DNA of 64,000 nt from Thermoanaerobaculia bacterium (GTDB lineage: Bacteria; Acidobacteriota; Thermoanaerobaculia; Multivoradales; JAHEKO01): contig CAMYOG010000046.1 of the NCBI GenBank assembly GCA_947259925.1, positions 1-64,000 of the forward strand, read 5' to 3'. This document shows, piece after piece, positions 53,602 through 61,637 of the stretch. How positions within the stretch are numbered: position 1 is the first letter of the stretch; each line of letters opens with the position of its first letter. The position numbers were made by a program, and so were the translations under genes. The notes under the pieces were generated by a model that saw nothing but the letters and a program-made list of their open reading frames with translations, made no database searches and was not told where the DNA came from.

Positions 53602-53614
53602 GGCATCCGGGCTC

Positions 53615-55105
53615 TCAGTGCAGTACCGCTTTCTCCCGGGCCTCCACGGTTCGGCTCGGCAAGGGCGGGCAGAAGACCTTCCCGAACGCGGGCGCGAGGT
53701 TCTTCACCCGGCGCTCACGAGCTCCAGCCCGGTTCCTGCGATAGCGATTCCTGCGGTAGCGGTTCCTGCGATAGCGATCCCACTTCTCCGGGGGGTCGCC
53801 GGGGTCCGGGCTTTCGAGCTCTCGGACATCCTCGCCCGTGTACGCACTCAATTCGGGGACCAGATCCCGTCGCGTTTCCTTCACGTATTTGTTGAGGAAG
53901 CCGAGCCAGCCCTTCGCCCACCGCGATGCTCGGCGGCTCTCCCCGTGCACCAGCTCGGAGTAGTCGTCAGTGACTACCGCCCACGGGAAATAGATCGACA
54001 AGCCATGGGAGTACTGGTACGCGAAGCCGCTGAATCCGGACTGGATCACCGACTTCATGACGCCCGTGCTTACTGCTCCGAGGCGCTCCTGGAGAACACC
54101 GTCCCAATCGAGCTTCTGGGCCTCCAGCTGCTTCCTGAGCTTGTTGCAGAAGTCTGCCAGGTCGACATACTGGTCGTACTTGAAGGTCTGTGCCCACCAG
54201 TGAGCGAGAAGGACCTGATCTCGGAGTCGCTCATCAGAGATGGCTTCGCTCAGCGCTTCTCCGAGGCTCTCAACGGCCTTCGGTAGCGTCTTCAACTCGG
54301 AAAGCTTGATCGCGGCCAGATCGACCGAGCGGCCGGCACTCCGACCGAAGTCGCAGTAGTAGTCGACGTACTCCTTGACGATGGTCCTGGCCAACTGCTC
54401 GGGGCTCTGATGCTCTCCGGTGCGCTCATACCTGTTTCGGCTCGCTTCCAGGATCCGGTGGTAGGGCCAGCCGAACTCGGGCTCATAGCCCTCGGCGCCA
54501 ATCAGGATGCGAACGCGCGCTTTGAGCATCTCGCTACAAACCTCGAACATGCTCATGAAGCAGGCGTCCAGTCCGAGGATGTCGATCCGACCCCTGGCGC
54601 GTTTCAGAGCCTTTTGAAGCTCATCGGCTGTCAGAGCTTCTCGAAGCTCCGGGATGGTCAGTGAATCGACCGGGTTGTCGTCGCGCAGGAGGTAGTTCTC
54701 CGTGATGCCGCTGCCGTGCCCGGAGAGAACCAGCGCGTAGTGTTTGGCGGGTCTCGATTCCACGGCCCAGGTGATGAACTCGCTCAGCGCCTCTGGGCTT
54801 CCCGAGTTCATTTCACCCCGCTCTTTTCCCTCTAGGTCGCGAACTTCCTCGACCCTGAAGTACTCGAGATCCGGGTCCTCCGGTGCTGCCTCCCATCTCT
54901 CCTTCGAGAAGAGGTAGCGCTGGGTGGCGATTCCCAGCCCGCTCGGATCGAACTGGGCCAGGACACTTACGTCGGGGATCATCCCGGTCGCCTTGATCTG
55001 CTCTAAAGCCAGGACCATCTCCTCGCTCAAATTGTTGTCACCGGCGAAATAGACCATGAAGGTCCACTTGTCCTGGGGCCGCTCGTTCTGCTTGTCTTTC
55101 GCCAT
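53615..55105 (-). CDS. Clostripain-family (C11) cysteine protease
   Basis: A 496-residue protein without a signal peptide, so probably cytoplasmic. It has the C11 fold start (DKWTFMVYFAGDNNLSEEMV), catalytic His130 in LVLSGHGSGI and Cys182 in GLDACFMSM. Family members cut after Arg or Lys and are often self-activated. After the C11 domain comes a tail of about 60 residues with the motif RYRRN repeated three times (DNA repeats at 53734-53778), followed by a basic stretch; both are rich in Arg and could be cut by the enzyme itself. It lies between the soluble phosphatase gene and the CHAT gene. Confidence 0.9.
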   Translation of the reverse strand: MAKDKQNERPQDKWTFMVYFAGDNNLSEEMVLALEQIKATGMIPDVSVLAQFDPSGLGIATQRYLFSKERWEAAPEDPDLEYFRVEEVRDLEGKERGEMNSGSPEALSEFITWAVESRPAKHYALVLSGHGSGITENYLLRDDNPVDSLTIPELREALTADELQKALKRARGRIDILGLDACFMSMFEVCSEMLKARVRILIGAEGYEPEFGWPYHRILEASRNRYERTGEHQSPEQLARTIVKEYVDYYCDFGRSAGRSVDLAAIKLSELKTLPKAVESLGEALSEAISDERLRDQVLLAHWWAQTFKYDQYVDLADFCNKLRKQLEAQKLDWDGVLQERLGAVSTGVMKSVIQSGFSGFAYQYSHGLSIYFPWAVVTDDYSELVHGESRRASRWAKGWLGFLNKYVKETRRDLVPELSAYTGEDVRELESPDPGDPPEKWDRYRRNRYRRNRYRRNRAGARERRVKNLAPAFGKVFCPPLPSRTVEAREKAVLH

Positions 55106-55154
55106 GGCTCTTTCTCCTGTTCGCAGTTGAAGAAAGCCCGGAGTGCACCGAGTC

Positions 55155-56033
55155 TCAGACCGCGCGGTCGTCCCGATGCTCTCCGGGCCAGTTGGTCCTC
55201 GTAATCGCCACCAGGTTGATGTCGTCGGGAGGCAGGTTGCCGTTGCCGAAGCGTGTGGCCTCCGCCATCAGGCCCTCGATGACCGCACTCCCCTCATGCC
55301 CCGCCAGTCGGCAGAGACTCTCGCGCAGCCGCTGGTCCTCGAACGCCTCGTTCTCGCTGGCCATGACCGAGCCGAGTCCGTCGGAGGCGACCAAGAACAC
55401 GTCACCCGGCGCCAGACTCAGCGAGGAGACCTCGTAGCTCGTACGCCGTCGGTCGCCGAAAAGTCCAAGAGGACGCCCGTTCAGACTCACTTCCTCCACC
55501 GTCCGCGAGCACGCGTGTAAGATGAACGGATGGGGCAGCCCAGCGTTCGCGAACCGGAGCTCGGAGCTGGTCAGGTCGAGACTCGCGACGCCGGCGGCTA
55601 CGAACGCCGTGGAGGGAACGGCGGGATGAAGGCGGGCGTTCATCCCGGCCAACACCGCTCGTGGGCCACTGACGACCCGGGCCGTCTCCTGGAAGACCGC
55701 TTTCAGGAGCATGGTCGTGAGGGCCGCTTCGAGCCCGTGTCCCATGACGTCCGAGACCAGTAGGGTCGCGCGGTCTCGGCACCGAACGAGGTCGTAGAAA
55801 TCCCCACCGAGAGCCTCGCACGGTCGGTAGAGGGTCGCGAACCGATACTCTCCGTGCGGAACCGAAAGGTCGGGCAAGAGGCTCCGCTGGACCCGGGCCG
55901 CCCGTTCGAGCTGCTCCTCGACTGAGCGCTGACCGTCGGTGTGCCCTCCGCGCACCACGGTGCGTAGAAGCGACTGGAAGTGCCCGTTCCGACGGGGCTC
56001 GGCTCTCCCGGCTGGTACGAGGGTCGGCATCAT
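55155..56033 (-). CDS. SpoIIE-type PP2C protein phosphatase
   Basis: A soluble phosphatase of about 292 residues, of the RsbU/SpoIIE type that dephosphorylates STAS proteins. The domain starts near EEQLERAARVQRSLLPDLSV and has the metal-binding aspartates in LGGDFYDLV, SDVMGHGLEAAL, VASDGLGSV and PDDINLVAI. The ATG at 56033 (MMPTLV) was chosen; the frame is open upstream to 56312 but that part shows no similarity and contains a nested hairpin. There is no sensor domain. It precedes the C11 protease gene by 49 bases. Confidence 0.85.
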   Translation of the reverse strand: MMPTLVPAGRAEPRRNGHFQSLLRTVVRGGHTDGQRSVEEQLERAARVQRSLLPDLSVPHGEYRFATLYRPCEALGGDFYDLVRCRDRATLLVSDVMGHGLEAALTTMLLKAVFQETARVVSGPRAVLAGMNARLHPAVPSTAFVAAGVASLDLTSSELRFANAGLPHPFILHACSRTVEEVSLNGRPLGLFGDRRRTSYEVSSLSLAPGDVFLVASDGLGSVMASENEAFEDQRLRESLCRLAGHEGSAVIEGLMAEATRFGNGNLPPDDINLVAITRTNWPGEHRDDRAV

Positions 56034-56550
56034 TTCGTGCCCGGTTGCGTTGGACCGTCCTCCTGCACGTATATGCCCGACCCCGGCAAAGGCTTTCAGG
56101 TGCGGCCGGTTTCCTTCACGGCAGATCCCCGTCCCCTGCCGTGGGAACTCGGCGGGAGCCCGAAACCGATAGAAGGTGGAGAACCCCCATGGAGGGCCAG
56201 CGACCCGATCTTCGCCGCCTGCGGTCCGTCCCGCCGACGCGAGGGTCATAGGCCCAAACCGGGCGCGGTGGCGAGGTTCTCGACACCGCTGTGCCGGTGT
56301 GCCTGCGCACACAAACGCCTCGCCAGATTCACTGGCTTACTTCCTTACGAAGAAAGCTAACACCCGTCGCCCTGGACGCCACCACTCCGACGGGTGGGGT
56401 CGCACGATCGGACTTCCGGAGGAGCCTGACGCCGACCGGCTCGGCTGCCGGCCGCGTGGACCTCACCCGGTACCCTCCGCGGGCTGTTGGCCGTCGGCTG
56501 ACTCCTAGCCGTCGAACTTCAGAAGCGCCATGGTCGTGTCCGGTGGAACC
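56034..56550. other. 517-base gap between the two phosphatase genes
   Basis: No convincing gene. On the minus strand a hairpin nest is seen at 56107-56168: CGGTTTC/GAAACCG outside and CACGGCAG/CTGCCGTG inside (56117-56124, 56136-56143). A short frame just after the 7TM phosphatase reads MALLKFDG and stops at 56512; it may be a remnant of another gene. The promoter of the downstream cluster probably lies here, but I could not pick hexamers. Confidence 0.4.
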
Positions 56551-58602
56551 TCACCCCTGCGCCTTGAGCACCAGGAGGGTCAGGTCGTCGTCGAGGGGCG
56601 TCCCGGCCAGGAACTCCCGAGCCCGCTGCAGCAGGCCGTCGACGATGGCTTCGGGCGCCAGGCTCGCCAGCTCCCCGAACCAGGTGCGCGCACGGTCGTA
56701 GCCGAGCGGATCGCCGGCGTCATCGGTCATCTCGACGTAGCCGTCGGTCATGATCAGCGCCGTATCTCCCTGCCGCAGCTCGATCTCGCGCTCGAGGAAG
56801 TCGCTGCCCGCGATCGTCCCTAGCGGCACGCTCGGCAGTAGCACCTCCTCGACCCGCTCGCCCTCCTCGTGCCAGATCAGCACCGGCGGCATGGCCGCCG
56901 AGGTCACCCGCAGCTGGTGGTCCTGCAGGCGCGCCAGCAGCAGCGCCATGCTCGCCTCGCGCCGGTGAAGACCGGTCACCCCTTCGCCGATCCGCCGCAA
57001 CAGCTCGGCCAGGCTCGGCTCGTCGCGGCAGTTCTGGAACAGGCTCTTGGCCACCGCCACGACCATCCCGGCGTGGACGCCGTGACCGGCGGCATCGCCG
57101 ACCGCCAGGGTCCAGGTTCCGTCTACGTCGGGTGCGAAGTCGTAGTAGTCGCCGCCGACCTCGTTGGCGGTGGTCATGTGGACGGCAAGCTCGTAGTCCT
57201 TCAGTCGTGGTAGCTGGCTTGGCAGCATGGCGAGCTGCAGCTGACGTGCCTCCTCGAGCTCCTCGGTCTTGCGCTGGTTCTCGGCTTCCAGGAGCTCGCG
57301 CTCGGCTTCCTCTCGCGCCGCCCACCGCTCCTGTTCGATGGTCTTGGCGGTCAGCTCCTCGACCTGCCGCAGCTGGGCCTCGAGCTCCCGGTTGACGCGC
57401 GCCACCCGACGACTGAGATAGACCGAGATGCAGACCACCGGCGTGCCGTAGCCGATCAGGAGAACGGCCATCCAGGGCACCTCCACGAGATCCAGGTTAC
57501 GCAGCGTGTTGGCGATGATGCCGAGGGTGAGCGCCAGGAAGCCGAGTCCGACGACCCAGGCGTCGGGCTCTCGGCGAAGCAGCGCCAAGACCGCGAGACG
57601 GAGCACCTCGAGCAGCACCACGACCACGAAGATGGTCACCCAGAGCATGTCGGTCCAGACCGGCCGGGTCCAGACCCAGAGCAGCGCCACGGCCGCCGAG
57701 CCCAGAGCGAGATAGAAGGTCCATCCGAACCGTCGGCCGAAGAGCTTGAGCTGGAGCAAGAGGGCCGACAGGGCCATCACCACGCTCAGGGTCATGACCC
57801 ACTTGAAGAAGACCAGCATCTGCGCCAGATCGCTGCCGGCGTTCATCCGCACCTCGGTGATGAACAGAGCCATCACCGAGCCGGTGAAGAGGGCGAACAG
57901 CAGGTTCTCGACCCCCTTGGGGCGGAACAGGAAGAGCAGCAGATGCAGAATCGCGAAGGCTCCGAACAGTCCGATCGTGCCGGCCATCGCCGCGGTGTAG
58001 TTGCGAATCTCACGGATGCCGATGGCGGTCAGCGCCTGCATCTCGCCGACCGTCAGGTGGAAGCCCCGGAAGTCTCGTGGCAGCACGTTGTCGGTGGCGT
58101 TCGAGTAGCGCACGGCGAGCAGGTGCTCGACACCGGGCTCGAGCGTGATCGCGGCGACGTATTGCGGCACCATCGGCTCCTCTTCGGCGACCGAGCTGGC
58201 AACGGTGCCGAAGCGTGCCACCTCTCGACCGTCGAGGTATATCTCGGAGGCTCCGGCCTGGACGAGGTAAAGGCCTAGCGCGATCTCGCCGGCTTCGACG
58301 GGGAGACGCACACGGCGCCGGAACCAGCCGATGCCCGGCCAACCGCCGGGGGTCTCCGCCGCCTCGTGGAGGGCCGGCTCCACCAGGGCCAGGCCCGAAT
58401 CGTCGCGGCCGGGCTCGGCCCAGGCGGGGTCGTCGCCGGGGTGATAGCGCCACGCCCTGGAAAGGACAACTCCCTCGGCGAGGTCCCGGGCGTCGAGGGT
58501 GACGACCTCGAGGCGATCCTCCACCTGCGGCTCGGCCGCCCAGGCGGGCGTGAGGCTCGAGAGAAGGAGAACTGCGAGACACGAGCGGCTCAACACGAGC
58601 AT
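56551..58602 (-). CDS. 7TM receptor with SpoIIE phosphatase domain
   Basis: A 683-residue sensor phosphatase. A signal peptide (1-22) leads to a periplasmic beta-sandwich of about 160 residues (WFRRRVRLPVEAGEIALGLY, GASEIYLDGREVARFG) of the 7TMR-DISM/galactose-binding type. Seven membrane helices cover about 195-405, then a coiled coil (RVNRELEAQLRQVEELTAKT) and a PP2C domain (475-683) with VGGDYYDFAP, VGDAAGHGVHAGM, IMTDGYVEMTD and DDDLTLLVL. It should sense an outside ligand and dephosphorylate a STAS protein inside. It lies upstream of the soluble phosphatase and protease genes on the same strand. Confidence 0.9.
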   Translation of the reverse strand: MLVLSRSCLAVLLLSSLTPAWAAEPQVEDRLEVVTLDARDLAEGVVLSRAWRYHPGDDPAWAEPGRDDSGLALVEPALHEAAETPGGWPGIGWFRRRVRLPVEAGEIALGLYLVQAGASEIYLDGREVARFGTVASSVAEEEPMVPQYVAAITLEPGVEHLLAVRYSNATDNVLPRDFRGFHLTVGEMQALTAIGIREIRNYTAAMAGTIGLFGAFAILHLLLFLFRPKGVENLLFALFTGSVMALFITEVRMNAGSDLAQMLVFFKWVMTLSVVMALSALLLQLKLFGRRFGWTFYLALGSAAVALLWVWTRPVWTDMLWVTIFVVVVLLEVLRLAVLALLRREPDAWVVGLGFLALTLGIIANTLRNLDLVEVPWMAVLLIGYGTPVVCISVYLSRRVARVNRELEAQLRQVEELTAKTIEQERWAAREEAERELLEAENQRKTEELEEARQLQLAMLPSQLPRLKDYELAVHMTTANEVGGDYYDFAPDVDGTWTLAVGDAAGHGVHAGMVVAVAKSLFQNCRDEPSLAELLRRIGEGVTGLHRREASMALLLARLQDHQLRVTSAAMPPVLIWHEEGERVEEVLLPSVPLGTIAGSDFLEREIELRQGDTALIMTDGYVEMTDDAGDPLGYDRARTWFGELASLAPEAIVDGLLQRAREFLAGTPLDDDLTLLVLKAQG

Positions 58603-58641
58603 GACTCGGTACCTCCTTTCTTAGTCTACGACTGTTTCGCG

Positions 58642-58821
58642 GCAGGGTTGCCTGACTCGACCGGAGCCTCCGCCAGGGCTCCCAGCAAGCTCTTCGATAT
58701 CGAGTACTACGACGCAGCCGGGTCCTCGCTGTCCATCTCGCCCGACGGCAACCGCGTCCTGGTGCAGGAGCCCACCGAGGTCAGCTTGTGGGAGGAGACG
58801 CCAATGACCCTGGACGGGTAA
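58642..58821 (+). pseudogene. Remnant of a PD40/TolB-like propeller C-terminus
   Basis: The frame reads SKLFDIEYYDAAGSSLSISP, then DGNRVLVQEPTEVSLWEET and PMTLDG before a stop. SISPDGNRVLV is a typical PD40 blade motif and the short tail after it resembles the last blade of kinase-propeller proteins such as the one at 61638. No start or upstream blades exist. The rest of the 320-base gap (58603-58922) holds only the divergent start regions. Confidence 0.4.
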
Positions 58822-58922
58822 CTCGCTCCTCCGGAGTGGTGGCGAGCTTACGGTACTTGTTGATAGCTTCGGGCCTCAGCTCACCAGGGTACGGGAGAGA
58901 TTCGAGCACGGAGGTTCACGCT

Positions 58923-60119
58923 GTGAGAGCACTGCTACCGACAACTCTGACCCTCGCCGCTGCCTTTGTCGGCTCGCTGGCACCTCTGGCCTCGGAGTCG
59001 AGGGCGGTCAAGACTCGCCCATCGGTCCTGCGGGATGCGGCACCGGGTCAACGGGTGCCGATTCGACTGGGCCCGGACCTGCGACTGATCGGAACCGTCC
59101 AGCGCACCGTCACCTCGAGCTATGGCAGCCGTGTGGTGCGCGGAATCGTCGAGTCGGTGCCGGGGACTCAGTTCGTGCTGGTGGTGCACGGCGACGCCGT
59201 CGCGGGCACGGTCTACTCCCCGACGAAACCCCTCAGAGTGATCCCTGTCGGCTCGGGGTACTCCGCGGTGATCGAGGCGGATTCGCCACCCACGGGCATC
59301 GACTTTCTAGAGATGGACTTCGCCGCGGCGCCCCACGAGATACCCGGCCGAGCACCCGCCAGCAGCCGTTTGCGGGCCGATTCGGACTCACCGGTCATCG
59401 ACCTCGTCGTACTCTTCACGAAGAAGGCATTGCAGGAGATCGGCTCGAGAGACGCTTTGATCTCCCTCCTCGAGCTGCAGATCGCCGACGCCAATCTCGC
59501 TCTGGAGAACAGCGGGGTCGACGGCAGCGTGCGGCTGGTCGGGGTGAAGCCGGCCAGGTACAACGAGTCCGAGGATCTGTTCGACGTCCACCGAGATCAC
59601 GTCCAGGAGACCAAGCTGAACAAGCGGTCTCGGAAGTTCAGCCGGCGCTTCGGCGCCGAGTACGCTACCGTGATCGCAGCGACCGAGAGCGGCTGCGGAT
59701 GGGCCACGATTCCAGGTCCCGCCGGGATCTACCAGGAACGGGATTTTCTCGACCGCGTGCAAGCGATCAAGGGCTTCTCGTTCAAGAGCACGATCTCCGC
59801 GCAATGCCTTCAGACCGTCCCGCTGATCCTCGCTCACGAGCTGGGGCACAACCTGGCGAACTGCCATGAGCACGAAGAAGGAGGCGGCGGCCCGTGCCGT
59901 CCCTATGCTCGTGGCCACAGGCTCGGAATCGTGGGGACCGTGATGGTAGCGGCGGGACGGCGGATCCCGCACTTCTCCAACCCGGCGGTCGAGTACTCCG
60001 GGATCCCGACCGGCGTTCCTCGCGGCGAGGAGGATCCGGCGGACGCCGCCCGGAACCTGCGTAGGGTGCTGCCGATCGCCAGCCAGATCGCTCGGTGCAA
60101 GGTCGACTGCGAGCCGTGA
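58923..60119 (+). CDS. Secreted metzincin-like metalloprotease
   Basis: A 398-residue exported protein (signal peptide MRALLPTTLTLAAAFVGSLA). The pro-part includes SYGSRVVRGIVESVPGTQFV. The catalytic region has the zinc motif ILAHELGHNLANCHEHEEGG, which fits HExxHxxxxxH; most metzincins have Gly at the eighth position where this has Ala. It resembles reprolysin-like (M12B-type) bacterial proteases. GTG at 58923 has GGAGG eight bases upstream. Its stop overlaps the start of the next gene (GTGA). Confidence 0.83.
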   Translation: MRALLPTTLTLAAAFVGSLAPLASESRAVKTRPSVLRDAAPGQRVPIRLGPDLRLIGTVQRTVTSSYGSRVVRGIVESVPGTQFVLVVHGDAVAGTVYSPTKPLRVIPVGSGYSAVIEADSPPTGIDFLEMDFAAAPHEIPGRAPASSRLRADSDSPVIDLVVLFTKKALQEIGSRDALISLLELQIADANLALENSGVDGSVRLVGVKPARYNESEDLFDVHRDHVQETKLNKRSRKFSRRFGAEYATVIAATESGCGWATIPGPAGIYQERDFLDRVQAIKGFSFKSTISAQCLQTVPLILAHELGHNLANCHEHEEGGGGPCRPYARGHRLGIVGTVMVAAGRRIPHFSNPAVEYSGIPTGVPRGEEDPADAARNLRRVLPIASQIARCKVDCEP

Positions 60120-61597
60120 CCAGACCCACTCGTCTCCTCCTCGCAGTCACCACACTGCTCTTCGCCGTCCCGGTCATCGCCCAGGACGAGCCGCCGCCAC
60201 CGACCCCCACCTTCCCCACCCTCCCCACCGATGCCCCCGCCGGCACCGGCATGACCCAGCCGTGTATGGAGGAGCTCGAGGGGAGCGTCCGCTGCGGTCG
60301 CTACCGGGTCTACGAGAATCGCGAGTCACGAATCGGGAGAACGATCGACCTCGCCTTCGTGATCGCCGACGCCCTCGACCCGAGCTCGAAGAACAGCGAC
60401 GCGATCACCTACTTCTTCGGTGGCCCGGGGACGTCGGTCACCCGGCCGTCGCCGTTCATCATCCAGGACAACGACCTGCGGCAGAATCGCGACCTGCTCC
60501 TGCTCGACTTCCGGGGCGTCGGCAACTCGCAGGCTCTTGCGTGTGACGTCGAGTACCCGGGCGGGGTCGAGTCGCGGTTCGGGGAGATCTTCCCGATCGA
60601 CCACATCGAGGCCTGTCGCGACGAGCTCTCCGAGCGGGCACAGCTCGACCTCTACACCTCGGCCATCAACATGGACGATCTCGAGGAGCTCCGTGCCTGG
60701 CTCAACTACTCCGCCCTCAACCTGTGGGGCGGCTCGTACGGCACGCGCGAGATCCAGGTCTTTCTGCGTCGCCACCCCGAGTCGGTACGCACCGCGGTGC
60801 TGATGGCCGCCGGGCCGATCTCCGGGGGCGGCTATGTCACCCACGCTCGGGGGCTACAGAGCGCACTCGACGAGCTGGTGGCCGAATGCTCGAGGAACGA
60901 GGCCTGCTCGGCGGCCTATCCCGATCTCGGAGCGACGGTGGCGCATGTGCTCGAGCGGGTGCGCACCGACCCACCCGAGGTGACCGCCGAAGGCAAAACC
61001 GTCCGGTTCGGGCCCGGAGAGCTCGGCTATGCGCTGCGCGGACTCCTCTACCGCAGGGCCGCGGAAGTCCCGTTGATGCTCAGCCGCGCGGCCGCGGGCG
61101 AGTGGCAACCGCTCGCCGACTACTATCTCCAGCGTAGTGGCTGGGTGAGCGCTTCGGACGACCAGGCGGGGATGCACTTCTCGGTGATCTGCGCCGAGGA
61201 CGTCGCCAGGCTCGACGACGAGATCATCGCGCGCGAGACCGAGGGGACGTTCCTCGGCGACTACCTGATCGGTGGCTACGCGAACGTCTGCGAGGTCTGG
61301 CCGCACGCCAAGCTCGACCCGTCGCACTGGGAGCCGGTCGAGAGCGACGCTCCGGCCCTGCTCTTCTCCGGCAGCCGCGACCCGGTGACGCCCGCGGCCG
61401 GCGCCGATGAGGTGGCGAAGCACCTCTCCAACAGCCTGCACGTGGTGGTACCGAGTGCCGGGCACGGCATCGGTGGACCGTGCGTCGGTCAGATCCAGCT
61501 CGCGTTCATCGAGTCGGGGTCGGTCGAGGGTCTCGATACGTCGTGCTTCGAGGAACGGCCGCCGACCGAGTTCGTGCTGCCGGGGACTGGCGACTAG
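60116..61597 (+). CDS. Secreted alpha/beta hydrolase, tripeptidyl aminopeptidase-like
   Basis: A 493-residue exported protein (signal peptide ending near VIAQ). It has the S33-type hydrolase pattern: TYFFGGPGTS oxyanion region, DFRGVGNSQ, nucleophile in WGGSYGTRE, acid in FSGSRDPVTP and His in SAGHGIGGP. A Pro-rich segment follows the signal. Members free short peptides from protein N-termini or cleave esters. The overlap with the metalloprotease gene suggests that the two work together in peptide use. A GTG at 60095 is a possible earlier start. Confidence 0.85.
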   Translation: MTRPTRLLLAVTTLLFAVPVIAQDEPPPPTPTFPTLPTDAPAGTGMTQPCMEELEGSVRCGRYRVYENRESRIGRTIDLAFVIADALDPSSKNSDAITYFFGGPGTSVTRPSPFIIQDNDLRQNRDLLLLDFRGVGNSQALACDVEYPGGVESRFGEIFPIDHIEACRDELSERAQLDLYTSAINMDDLEELRAWLNYSALNLWGGSYGTREIQVFLRRHPESVRTAVLMAAGPISGGGYVTHARGLQSALDELVAECSRNEACSAAYPDLGATVAHVLERVRTDPPEVTAEGKTVRFGPGELGYALRGLLYRRAAEVPLMLSRAAAGEWQPLADYYLQRSGWVSASDDQAGMHFSVICAEDVARLDDEIIARETEGTFLGDYLIGGYANVCEVWPHAKLDPSHWEPVESDAPALLFSGSRDPVTPAAGADEVAKHLSNSLHVVVPSAGHGIGGPCVGQIQLAFIESGSVEGLDTSCFEERPPTEFVLPGTGD

Positions 61598-61637
61598 CGG
61601 CTCGATCTCCCGCCTGACATAAGATCGCCCCTCAATC

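Noticed and set aside
56107-56168. Cobalamin or cyclic di-GMP riboswitch
   Set aside because: I checked the conserved core sequences I know and none is present.
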